Shown here: piece after piece, positions 36,896 to 47,773 of the stretch
Layout: each line of letters begins with the position of its first letter
Numbering within the stretch: position 1 is the first letter of the stretch
Assembly: GCF_001625215.2 (NCBI RefSeq)
Contig: NC_030383.2
Span: 63,478,949-63,542,948, forward strand
DNA from: Daucus carota subsp. sativus
Taxonomy: Eukaryota; Streptophyta; Magnoliopsida; Apiales; Apiaceae
Direction: 5' to 3'
Length of the DNA stretch: 64,000 nt
Translations under genes and position numbers: made by a program
Notes under the pieces: generated by a model
Database searches by the model: none
The model's input: the letters and a program-made list of their open reading frames with translations, nothing else
What the model was told of the DNA's origin: nothing

Positions 36896-39037
36896 GTATT
36901 AGGGCACTTGAGTATAACAAAAGCTTACAAACTCTATGACCTGAGTCCTATGGGATTATATATTAATTGTAAAAAATTATTGTAATTAAGTATTACTAGA
37001 TGAAAAGACCTTTGATATTTCAAATTTTAACTTAAGATTAATAACATAAAATTGATAACTTTAAAAAAAACATAAAATTGATATTCAAAGTTATATTCAT
37101 AGCCCGGGTGAATGGCGAAAAAATATTATACAAAAAAGTAATCAAAAAAAAAAATAACAAAGAAGAACAGGCGATTCCATTGTTTGTTCGACTCGATTAT
37201 TAGTGTAGATGCCGTATAGATTTTTATTATTAAATTGGCACGTTTGTTTAAAAAAGGAAAAAACTCACATTTGTACGATGAATAAGTAACAACTAGCGTA
37301 AAAGCCCGTGTAAGATACGGGCCTCTATTTTAACTCATGATTTTCATGATAATAAAAACTTCATAACTCTGCTATGTTAAAGGGGTCCAAAAATTGCTGA
37401 AATATATAGTCAGTGTAAATGTTATTTAGTAAGCATATATCAACATTGAGCTTTCAGTATATGAGGTTTATTGAAAGTGAACCGATCTTGTAAAAAAAAC
37501 TTTTGACACTACAAAAGACATGTAATTAGTGCAAATTTTTTACCAAAAATATTCCAAACTTGTCCTCCAAAACAAGCTTCTAAAATATAGAATATCATAT
37601 CAAGAATTCACATTAAGTCTTATCATTTTTGTGGTCTAGACATAACATGAATAAACTACTAATGAAAAAATGTTTAAAGCTAATCCTTCTTCTCTATTCT
37701 AAAGCAAAAGACCGCTATGTCATCCAAGCTTATGTGTCAAGCTCTCATTTAAATAGATGACATCAGTATCCTTGTGTGTAAATTCCTCGTTACATCTCAA
37801 TTTTTAAAATAATTATTCCATATAATTTTATCGTACTCCACTGATTCTCTCTTTGAGTTGTTCTTTAGCTTCACATAAACCAGTAGTCTCGGCTCGTTGA
37901 ATGCTGGCCCTCACTGTCATAAAGGATTCTTATTAAACAGGGTGACAAGTATAAGTTTCAATTCATGAGTATAATTTATGATCAACAGCAACCTAGTATC
38001 CTGACTGAGCATATATTTTCATGACTGGTGTTTAAAATAGTAGTAATAGATAAAAGAATGATGATTTAAAAGAATTCATAAGGGTGTCGGAGTATGATTG
38101 AGTGACACCTGTTTTCATACTGACCATAGTGTACAATCTGACAAATTATTGGAGAAGTTGTTCTTGTGAAACAATTTCGTACCTTTGCTTTGAGTTGAAT
38201 CAAACATGCTATTAGTTGCCTGGGCAGCGACTCCTCCGCTTGAAGCACCTGTAATTGTGCCTGGAGAATCGAATAAGTACTAATAGCAGATGATGAAAAT
38301 CACACAATATATAATTAGGCAACTATGGTGGTTGCTTCATAAAATATGATAATATAATTTATTATTACCAAAGATGCAATAACATATTTAAATATTTTAT
38401 ACAAATCATATGTATCAACCACCTTAGGAAAATAATAGCAACAGTGTCCTAAATGATCCCCTGCAAACTAAAACTTAATAGATTTAGTGCACTTCTGATC
38501 TCGAACAGTCTGATTAGCTATAAAAACAGTCGAAGTCCAATCCAATTTCACCCCTATTATCTTCTTAACTATCTCTATAGTCTCAACCCTCCCTCTAATG
38601 CTGCTTTTGGTATCTAAAGCCAAAGTTCCTGCTGTTAATCGACAGGCAACCGAGAAACCCTGTTAATTTTTTCGATATTGCTTAAGCTTGCTGATATGTA
38701 CTTCCTTCGTGTTGCCAGCACGCGAGATGAAATAATTTGTTTATTTAGGATTAATATAATAAGTTAATAAATATAATATATATGAGCAGATTAAACTTTC
38801 TTGAATAGACTCATACTTCATCAGCATTGGATTCATTTTATAATATGATATAAAACTACAAAACACAAATTTAAACTTAATAACTCATAAAGGATCATAT
38901 TTTAAAAGTGAACTTCAGAGGCACCAACAACCGATACACATATATAGCAAAAACTTGCCTGGATAACAATAATATAGCAACCATTACGCTCACAAATTAG
39001 TAATATCTTCAAGTAATATATATACTAAATTAGTTAC
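36896..39037. other. Spacer with unidentified exon-like pieces on the minus strand
   Basis: Mostly AT-rich. On the minus strand three short open pieces have plausible splice borders: around 38660-38470 (LTAGTLALDTKSSIRGRVET), 38250-38180 (VLQAEESLPRQLIACLIQLK) and 37920-37830 (VRASIQRAETTGLCEAKEQL, then a stop). I do not recognise the protein and cannot show that they form one gene. Confidence 0.3.
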
Positions 39038-39664
39038 CTTTTGGAACAAAATTCTTTTCCCAAGAACAATGAATTCAGCCAGAACAATCGCTGGTGTTAC
39101 AGCAATCTTAGCCATCTGATAAAATCCTGCACTGTAAGGAAATATGTTTACCACTAATCAAGAAGTCTCATTAGCTATATTCAAGGAGTGGGAGGATTCC
39201 AATGCCTAACCTATTAAACTTTAAGCTAACATTAATTGGCAAGGCCAGTAGAGAGACATGACTATAGCAAGAGCCAACAATGACGAGAATTTGGGGGACT
39301 TCGCTGGAGGAGCCGGAAGAATGGACAAAGCTTTAAGGATGGCCATCGAGAACCAGCTACAGACATAGTGAATAAATGTGAGAAATATTGGATAATTGAA
39401 TACAAGTTTCACAAGCACCTGAAATCAATTAACAGAAGCAAAGGAACCTCGTTAAAATTAGTAGAGTGCAAAAAGTCAAGTATCAGGAGAAATTGAGGAC
39501 AGTCAATTATATAGACCAATTTGTTCATCAAAATAATACTGGCGGACACCACAAAATTGAATGTAAGGGCAACAGCAGGCCCGACCAAGAACTGCTGTTG
39601 ACCTGAATCGACAAAATAAGGATTATCGTTGGTTACCGTTACAGGCTCACTTTCTCCTGTCAGA
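39038..39664 (-). pseudogene. Nucleotide-sugar transporter relic (NST/TPT family), partial
   Basis: Three exons on the minus strand: about 39664..39517 (VTVTNDNPYFVDS, then VGPAVALTFNFVVSASIILM), 39418..39211 (NYPIFLTFIHYVCSWFSMAI, then KSPKFSSLLALAIVMSL) and 39131..39038 (SAGFYQMAKIAVTPAIVLAE, then GKRILFQK). These match successive membrane helices of plant nucleotide-sugar/triose-phosphate translocators. In the middle exon a small deletion after ATGTCTCTC and an insertion near GCCAATTAATG shift the frame and give stops. No start Met was found, and the later helices are absent. Introns are retained, so it is a decayed genomic copy, not a retrocopy. Confidence 0.75.
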
Positions 39665-41280
39665 CTTGATTCTCAATCAGCAAAGAAAAATCTCACACAA
39701 AGAGTCCATCTGCAGGCACTTCAATTTCCAAGAGCAAGATGTACAATATCACCTCAAAGTAGCTTATATATAGACATCTCGTGCCCTCATGTGCCGATAA
39801 TCACTAATGGCTGTTACAAACACCACTATCAAGATACTTGCAACATTTCCAGGGCTGTCCCAGTCCCAGGCCCCTTTTGGTCATCTCATCCGTGAGTTTC
39901 TATGCCAATGACAAAAGAAACAAAAGCACACGTTGCAAGGATCATAAGAGTCATGTCATCAACTACAGAGTTCGTTCTCAACAAATCTGTAATTTCCAAA
40001 AAACTATCATTCGTGACTTCGTGGTTAAGTGAATCTGGTTGAAATCAGAAGCTAATTGAGATTTTAGAGAAGTGATGAGAGACTCAATGTAAAGCTGGTG
40101 CAAGTATTATTTTATTGTGACAAAGCACACAAGGCAATGAACAGATATAAGCAAAGCTGTAGTTTTAAAACTACCTAGTTAAGGGACATATGCAGTATGC
40201 TGATAAGCAGATCAAAGTGCCGTATTATTATAATTCATAGCAAACAGATAAATATCAATCAAGTATTCATATTGAAGTCGATGAGACAAAAGTGATTGCC
40301 AATTTGTCATGGATGACAAAACAAAATTTTATTTCCAATAACATAGTGCTCTACCTATTAAAGAAAAAAAGAAGAGGATCATTGTTTAGTGAATATTAAA
40401 TGGAACAAAATGTCGATAGCAACAGCTAGCTGCGACCATCTCTTTGCAAATTTGATAACTTTGTCCCTTTCAAGTTCCTAAGTAGATATAGCACACCCCA
40501 TTCATGACCAACAATTAATAATACCATAATCTGTCTTCATACACAGCTAAAAGATTATAGGTCGTTTGCAGCGATAGTCAAGTTTTTGTAGTGGTAAGGC
40601 TGCTTACTTACATCTCTACCTTCCCCATTTGTACAGAACTAAAAAATTGGTCATACAGAAAAAAAAAAAAAAAAAAAGAAGGAAAATTCTGGCTGTATAT
40701 CAAACTCCTGCAAGATCCAAGTAGTACTTGATCCCATTACACAAAAAAATACTGAACTGAACCTACTGGCCAGTTTCCAGTGACTTCAGAAACTTTAGTA
40801 TTTACATCATCATGTTTATCCAGATTGAACTGACACTAATATCAAACATCATAAATACCATAACTGGGTATTATACCTACCACTATAAGAACAAATAAAT
40901 GGTAAGTTCTGTATTTAATATTACTGTTTTCCACTGTTTCCCCGACTCCTTTCCAGATAAACATATACACCACAGATAGGAACCAGTAAACTCTGAGAAT
41001 CCACACAAAAGTTAAAAGCTTCAAAGTAACTTGTAATCACGAAACTATTATAATTAAGCAAGAACTTTAATCTCCACTAAACATATCAGGAAAAAAACTG
41101 CCCAAAACCTCATTTCCGAATCAATCAGTAACACCCATCATCATATATACACCAAATGCAATAAATAAATAAATAAATCCCACAAAAACAAACCAAGCAC
41201 AGAACAGACATGAAAAAAACAAGATTCCTCTGTAGGCGTAGCCAGGACGAAGCACAAGGGTGGTCATACATTTAAGGCAT
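39665..41280. other. Intergenic region with no clear gene
   Basis: No supportable coding gene. GTGGTAAGGCTGCTTACTTACA near 40592 is reminiscent of the 3' part of some plant SINEs, but I could not delimit an element. An A-run lies at 40660-40678. Confidence 0.3.
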
Positions 41281-41835
41281 ACAAGTTAATGAATTCACTC
41301 ATTTCTAATTATACACCTTCTGGTTGGATGTATCAGGAGCAATCCTTGTGCTGTAATGGAAAAGAGAAGATGATGGATTTGAATACAGCAACTGAATTGG
41401 ACCCGACTCTTTCTTATCCATAAGTACAGGGCCTATTATGGAGATGGAAGATAATAACACAAGGAAATTATAATTATACACAAAACACATATAAAACTAC
41501 AAAACACAAATGTAATTCAATAACTTGCCTCCTGCCAAGCTTTTTAGAAATCATCCATTAAAAAAATGGTACAAGTTAATGAATTCACTCATTTCTAATT
41601 ATACACCTTCTGGTTGGATGTATCAGGAGCGATCCTTGTGCTGTAATGGAAAAGAGAAGATGATGGATTTGAATACAGCAACTGAATTGGACCCGACTCT
41701 TTCTTATCCATAAGTACAGGGCCTATTATGGAGATGGAAGATAATAACACAAGGAAATTATAATTACACACAAAACACATATAAAACTACAAAACACAAA
41801 TGTAATTCAATAACTTGCCTCCTGCCAAGCTTTTA
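41281..41835. repeat. 290-bp tandem duplication
   Basis: The DNA from 41281 and from 41571 (both starting ACAAGTTAATGAATTCACTC) is nearly identical for about 265 bp, with a 25-bp non-matching joint (about 41546..41570). I counted only a couple of differences, so the event is recent. Each unit holds, on the minus strand, an exon-like open piece (41432..41317 and 41722..41607) bounded by AG and GT. Confidence 0.9.
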
Positions 41836-42479
41836 GTCAAAAGACATTATATTTTACAATGTGAGAGATTTGAGAGTACGTTTTTGTACAACCAAATCAA
41901 GCATGTCAAAAGACAATAGACCTTCTTCAGGATCACTAACGAGTCACTACATAATTAATAATACAATATAAAAAGGATGGGTACATTGCTAAACACTAAA
42001 ATTTATGAATTTGGTGTGTTTTGATTGGTGTGGTTGTTGTGGATACAAGAGGGTCCATCATTATTAAATAGTGTAAGCCAAACATGTTAAACTTATCAAA
42101 TTTTGTGCCTATTGTGTGCTCATAGGCAGACCATAGAAAAACCGATATAAAAATTATCCACCAGAATTACATGAATGCAATCAAGATACAAGATTAGATG
42201 GACTAGCACAATAAGCTTAAGTCATAGAAGTAGTGAGTAATATTAACCTAATGGCAATAAATAATTGACAGAAGTGAAGAACCACTGCGAAAACAGAGAT
42301 GGTGAGTTTGCATTTTACCCCACTTAAGTATCATGTACTTTTGTACACATGTTTTAAACCACAAGCCACAAACTGTAAACAGCGCCTATGAAAAGAGTTC
42401 TTTTAATTCTAAAAAACTGTTTAAAACCTCTATCTGAGTCTGACAAAACCTGAATTTGAGTTCCGACTTCTCAGACCTC
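41836..42479. other. 3' side of the NEDP1 gene and spacer
   Basis: No gene seen; the right part is the likely 3' UTR of the minus-strand protease gene. Confidence 0.35.
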
Positions 42480-43238
42480 TCAACTATCCACAAGCTTCCC
42501 TTCTACGATCTTCAACACCTCCTCCCTCATTCTCTGCTCCACTGAACTATCAACATTCTTCTTTATTGTTGAAACGATGTCACTCTTGTTATGTCCGCGT
42601 GAGCACCACCGGCAGATTTCCTTGGCAATGGCTAACACATACAGACCGCAATCATAATTATTTGTTTGTTCAGGGGTCTCACATTCCTTAAACACAGGCA
42701 AGCCAGCTCCAGCTCCAGTTAGAGACATCACACTTTTCTTCTTGTTCCTCTGTTTCTTCAACGAAGACGACGTCTGTAACCTTGCAACTTCACCGCCTGG
42801 TCCCACGTGTTCCTTGACAGCATCATAAAGCTTCAAGGCATAAAAGTTATTCACTCCCTCCCTGCCAACTCCCTCCATGCTAAATCCCTGGCTATCAAAA
42901 TGCAGAAACATATTCTTCGTTCTATCATACACAAGGGTGCTCCAATGGTTTCCACCGTCTCCCGCACTAAAATCCTCATTGTCATTAACAACAAAAACCA
43001 CAACCCTCTTGCTTGACATAGACTCAACAAACTCTTTCACACCCTCATCATCCCTACAGTTAGCAATCAAAAGGGACATGGAAGGTGAAACAAGCCGCGT
43101 AACAGGTTTACTTTCATCATCTAGGTTAGAGAACAAGTAATTGAAGTAGAACGCGATAATTTGGTCATTGAGATAACGCCCCTCTCCAAGAGTGTCCAAA
43201 TCAGAAACTCCCAACACAATTTTCTCATCATCTCCCAT
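42480..43238 (-). CDS. NEDP1: NEDD8-specific protease (NEDP1/DEN1/SENP8-like)
   Basis: A single-exon coding sequence of 252 aa, near the size of plant DEN1 (about 225-250 aa). It is a C48-family cysteine protease: catalytic His98 in GNHWSTLVYD, Asp115 in LHFDSQ, Cys197 in NNYDCGLYV, with the oxyanion Gln191 in ETPEQTNN. The N-terminal SDLDTLGEGRYLNDQIIAFY is the usual substrate-binding start of the fold. The enzyme processes the NEDD8/RUB1 precursor and removes NEDD8 from non-cullin substrates. The insert EVARLQTSSSLKKQRNKKKS between Asp and Cys is Lys-rich and may be a flexible loop. The start MGDDEK is the first Met in frame. A plant protein of this kind acts in cytosol and nucleus. Confidence 0.93.
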   Translation of the reverse strand: MGDDEKIVLGVSDLDTLGEGRYLNDQIIAFYFNYLFSNLDDESKPVTRLVSPSMSLLIANCRDDEGVKEFVESMSSKRVVVFVVNDNEDFSAGDGGNHWSTLVYDRTKNMFLHFDSQGFSMEGVGREGVNNFYALKLYDAVKEHVGPGGEVARLQTSSSLKKQRNKKKSVMSLTGAGAGLPVFKECETPEQTNNYDCGLYVLAIAKEICRWCSRGHNKSDIVSTIKKNVDSSVEQRMREEVLKIVEGKLVDS

Positions 43239-43800
43239 GCCTTAAAAAACACAAGAACATCAACATAAGCATGCAGGGTTAAGTTAACATTTTTGCCATA
43301 ATCAACATGGACAACTAACTAGTTTGATATTAACTAGGTTAAATTACGGACATGTAGGGGTGTTGGCTCTCACTGTCACAATTTTCAAGAAAAATTAATT
43401 AATGTTTTTTAAGCTATCCTTTGTGGCCAATTAACATAGTCTTATATTCTTATTAAGCAACTCAATTACTGTAACAGGAAGAATAATCAACTCAAATACT
43501 GACATAAAAAATTCCAAGCCCCGATTTCCTTCCTCATTGCGACATTTGATCAAACATATGGCAGGCAACAAAGAAAAACACAAATAAATCAAAATACAGA
43601 AAAGTTTCAAGTTACCTGACAAGACTATACAAATAATGAATCAGTTATTGAACGAATCTTATTAACATTATGCTTTTAATGATATATTTATAATAAATAA
43701 TTTTATTATAATTAAACATTATTTATAAGAAAAAAATTAATACCAAACACATACTGTAACAACTAAAAAAACACATACAAATTTAAAATATACCTCGAGA
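43239..43800. other. Spacer between NEDP1 and the small membrane protein gene
   Basis: No gene seen. It is likely the NEDP1 promoter and leader together with the 3' side of the next minus-strand gene. Confidence 0.35.
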
Positions 43801-43807
43801 TTCGTGA

Positions 43808-44179
43808 TCAGACCATCTCCAACCCCTCAACTTGACTAGCTCTACGACGCCGTCTCCACACAGTCAGCACAAACACCGCGATAAAAACGCCGAAAATATC
43901 GGCGACAGCGTCGCGGGACGACGCGCCGGCAGAGTGGAAGAAACCGAGCTGATCGGCGAGCTCTTTGGCGGCGCCGGCGGCGAGAGAGAGAATGGAGCCG
44001 AGGAAGATAGAACGACGTCGTAGAAAGGAGTAATGGGAGTGTGAGGCAATGAGTGAACCGACGATGTTGATGGAGAAGCAGAAGATGACGTGGTAGATCT
44101 TGTCTCGGGCTAACCAATCGTCTGTACCCGGATTATTAAGCTTCATTATCGGAGGGTTAGTCCGAGACAAGAACTCCAC
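43808..44179 (-). CDS. Small membrane protein, DUF2279/YfiM-like
   Basis: A single-exon frame of 123 aa. Two to three hydrophobic segments are visible: IYHVIFCFSINIVGSLIA, SIFLGSILSLAAGAAKELAD and AVADIFGVFIAVFVLTVW. A basic RRRRRAS tail follows. The motif order D-x-x-x-x-K-x-x-H, G-A-A-K-E-x-x-D and S-x-x-D-A-V-A-D resembles the bacterial YfiM/DUF2279 (VanZ-like) pattern, and similar plant proteins are annotated only as transmembrane proteins. Function unknown. The region is GC-richer than its surroundings, so several shadow frames overlap it. It lies 570 bp upstream of NEDP1 on the same strand. Confidence 0.75.
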   Translation of the reverse strand: MEFLSRTNPPIMKLNNPGTDDWLARDKIYHVIFCFSINIVGSLIASHSHYSFLRRRSIFLGSILSLAAGAAKELADQLGFFHSAGASSRDAVADIFGVFIAVFVLTVWRRRRRASQVEGLEMV

Positions 44180-44533
44180 CGATGTTAGGATAATTTTTTG
44201 GAGTTATATTTTTAAGCCAATTATTTTCTCATTCTATTATTTCATAATTCATAATAAATTTTTATACACGCATTCTTCTCTTAATTACTTGTCAAAAAAA
44301 TTTACAATAAATTTTTATTTTGAGAATACAAAAAAAATTATAATAAATTTTAAATATAAATTAAAATTAATATTGGAGTTGAAGTGGTCAAGTATTATGT
44401 ATATTTAGAAGATTTAGAAGATATTATATTTAAGTTGTGAATTTAGACAATGGCATTGGCTATAATCGTTGGCTACATTGAACCTGTAAGACATTAGGTA
44501 AAATTTGCCGAACCTGTAAGACATTGTGCTTCA

Positions 44534-45326
44534 GAGCATCTCCAACCGCGTTGTCTATAATCGTTGGCTAAATTGGACCTGTAAGACATTATGTAAAATT
44601 TGTTGAAGCTGTAAGAGCATCTCCAACGGCGTTGGCTATAATCGTTGGCTAAATTGGACCTGTAAGACATTATGTAAAATTTGCTTAACATGTAAGGCAT
44701 TTTGCTTCAATGGTACTGGCTATATTGATTGGCTATAATTTAAAAATAGTGTGTTATTAATATTTTAAATTATTAAAATAGAATATATCAGTTCAATATG
44801 GTAATAAATGATGTACAATATTCCTACAGATTTTCTTACAGACCTGTAGAGGTTCGACAAATTTAGCCATCCATAGGAGATTGACTAAATTTATAGACAA
44901 CAACTGAGCATGGTTGGAGCTGAGTTTTTGGAGCTGTTGGTTAAATTTTTTTATTTTAAGTATGCCAACTCATCTTTTAGCCAAGGGCTTCAGATGGTTG
45001 GAGATGCTCTAAGACATTGTACTTCAATGGTATTGGCTATATTGGTTGACTATAATTTAAAAATAATATGTTATTAATATTTCAGATTGTTAAAATAGAA
45101 TATATCAATTTAATACGGTAATAAATGATGTGTAATCTTCCTACAGATTTCTTGCAGACCTGTGGAGGTTCGACAAATATAGCCATCCATAGGAGATTGG
45201 CTAAAATTATAGACAACAGATTGACGTGGTTGGAGTGCGACTTTTTCAACATGTTGGCTATATTTTTTTATATTTGGTATACCAACTCACCTTTTAGCCA
45301 AATGTTTTGTATGGTTGGAGATGCTC
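44534..45326. mobile_element. Middle nested Tourist-like MITE
   Basis: Ends are GAGCATCTCCAACC and GGTTGGAGATGCTC. The target duplication TCA is at 44531..44533 and 45327..45329. It is itself interrupted by the inner element. Confidence 0.8.
44615..45009. mobile_element. Inner nested Tourist-like MITE
   Basis: 395 bp with ends GAGCATCTCCAAC and GTTGGAGATGCTC. The target duplication TAA is at 44612..44614 and 45010..45012. The internal sequence (TTCGACAAATTTAGCCATCC and neighbours) is closely related to the flanking middle element. Confidence 0.85.
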
Positions 45327-45672
45327 TCAATGGTATTGATTGTATTGGCTGGCTATAATTCAAAAGTAGTATGTTATTAATTTTTAGATTGTTATAAATA
45401 GAATATATCAGTTTAATATGGTAATAAATAATATGTAATAAATAATATGTAATCAGTGTGAATGAGGAAAATAAATTGCGGGAGAAGACGTTGAATTCGC
45501 TACAGATCTGTAGCGGATCGACAAATATAGCTATCATAGGGGATGACTATAATTATACACAAGGAGTTGTTGTGGTTGGAGTTTTATTTTTTGTGAATAT
45601 TAGCTATAAAATTTAATTTTAGAAAGTCACATGGTTTTTTAGCTAAAAGTTTGTGAGGGTTGGTTACTGTGT

Positions 45673-47570
45673 ATAATATTTTAAGAAAAACCTAGGCTCG
45701 GCATCATAGTAAAAACAGATATATTTGGAATGGTGAAAAATTGTCTGATGAGTATGCTCAAAAGTGGCTTTTGAAAAAATATTATTTCATATTTTTGAAG
45801 AAAATTATTTTTCAATTTTTGCGTGAAACTGTGACATTATCAAACTTATCAAAAATATTATTGTCCTAGTTACATGTTCATTTTGGTTTTCAAATAGTCA
45901 AGTTAACAATTTTTCGACTAAAGCATTACAAATTATTTTTTATTATTTTTAAAATCTCAAAGTTACATATCAAAATAAACTATATATACTTTCTAATCAT
46001 AAAATTTTATTTTATTTTCAATTATATAGTACAAATAAATTCAGTCAAAATATAATCAATTGACCTGTTCAAAAGTCAAAATAGATATGCATTTAGGGCG
46101 GAGGAAATATTATTTCAACTAAATGAATATATAATTTTTATAATACTCCTCGTATCCCTCTCATTTTTTTTTTAATTTTTTTTACAGTATTCGTCATATA
46201 TTTTAAAACGTGTATAAAATATAATTTTTTAACTTGTTTTTTTTATAGAAAATTAAATATTAAATTTTTATTTAGAAAAAAAAATTTAAAACTATTTATC
46301 AAACTATATACATGCCTCGTCTCGTGCCCATTTTCTGATGTAAAAGAGTGTCATTTTCCTTATAAGCATTTTCTCCAGAACATACTTTCATTCAAAATAT
46401 ACCAGCAAATAAACTAACCGGTTCACCCGGTTGCACGAATTATCATTACAAACCCCTGGGCCCCAGCATACTTTGTCGGTTACATAATTATCATTTTAGA
46501 GTTCCGCTAATTACGATATAGGGCCAGTTTGTTTCTTTAAATTTGCATTATTTTGAAAATGAAACTTTGATATCATTTAATTAAAAATAATATTACACAT
46601 TAGTTATTAATTATTCAATATCTGAGATATTAAATTTCATCTGTTTTTTATTTTCTTATAAAAATCTTTGAAAATATGGTTGTAGTGGCAAGAGAAGTTT
46701 TAATTCGCTAATTAATTTCATCCGTTTTTTTATTATTCTAGAAATCTTTGAATTTTTATTACAATTATTTTGATGACATTAATTTTCAAAATTTTAGATT
46801 AGAATCACTTAGATAGAGAAATAAAATGAATTTTATACTCATGATGTTGATCAGGAAAAATGTAAAACTGTTTATAATTTTCATTCATTTAATAATTTGA
46901 TCTTTATAAATCTATCTAGAATATTAATTTACATGTTTTTATGAAATGAATGCCGTTCTATTTCTAAATCACATTTCTTTACCATTTTTATCACAACAAA
47001 TTTAAACACAATTATATTTTGTCAATATTATCTCCCACATCCTTTTCCTCCGCAAAATTTATATATTTTTTCATTTCATTCTCCTCTCATTTTATTCCAT
47101 CGGAGTGAACATAGATTAAAAATATTTTTAAACTAAATAAGTTTCACCATAATCAAACTTAAAAATTCGGCAATTTCATAAATTTTCCCGAAAATTTGGA
47201 TTTTAAGCAATATCTTGCAGGTGGCATCATGTCCTTATCCACTCATTTAATTTTTTTTTATTTAAGTTTTAAAAAAAGCATAAACTAATTTGACTAAATT
47301 AAAAAAAATTGCTAGAAATATTAATATTATTTCCAACATGAAATGAACAAATTACCAAAGAACTGGAAACTCAAAATACAATGCCTTTAATATTCATGAA
47401 TTTAATAAATTAATAATCAATAAAAAAGGAAATCAATGAAACAAAGAAACCGCGTAAATAAAGCGAAGAATCATAAATTAATTTAATCCGAACAACGTGG
47501 GAGGGAAGGAAACAGAGAAGAAAACAAAATAATTCAAAAAGAAAATCACGAGAAAACGGTGCATCTATAC
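45673..47570. other. AT-rich spacer with two decayed MITEs
   Basis: About 45890-46110 looks like a degraded Stowaway-like copy (inner AATCAATTGACCTGTTCAAAAGTC, right end GGGCGGAGG). About 46147-46355 resembles the family at 16085 (TACTCCTCGTATCCCTCTCA, CATGCCTCGTCTCGTGCCC). The rest up to the myosin promoter is AT-rich with no gene. Confidence 0.45.
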
Positions 47571-47773
47571 ATACACCTATACTTACACAAATATTTACAG
47601 CTTATTTTTCGAAGCTGTAACATACACGTATAGCAGCTCATTCGTTAATTCATCATTTCTGTTAAATATTTTCATTTCATTTTATTCGTTGTTATTGTTT
47701 TGTGTTGTTGATCTGTTGGAGCTGTGATTGAAGCGGTTGAGTTGAAGATCTGATCGAGCTGAGCTGCGGAGAT

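Larger units (their letters stand above)
44446..45672. mobile_element. Outermost of three nested Tourist-like MITEs
   Basis: The decayed outer element has a left part (ATGGCATTGGCTATAATCGTTGG) and a right part (TTTTTTAGCTAAAAGTTTGTGAGGG) that match the ends of the inner copies but with eroded termini. It is split by the element at 44534..45326. Borders are approximate. Confidence 0.55.

Noticed and set aside
37290..37330. Helitron end suggested by AAAGCCCGTGTAAGATACGGGC
   Set aside because: The hairpin looks like ones seen at some Helitron-like ends, but I found no partner end with CTRR and no A/T insertion site, so no element is called.
43832..44117. Several overlapping frames on both strands over the small membrane protein gene
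   Set aside because: GC-rich coding DNA gives long shadow frames; only the 123-aa frame shows hydrophobic segments and a family-like motif order.
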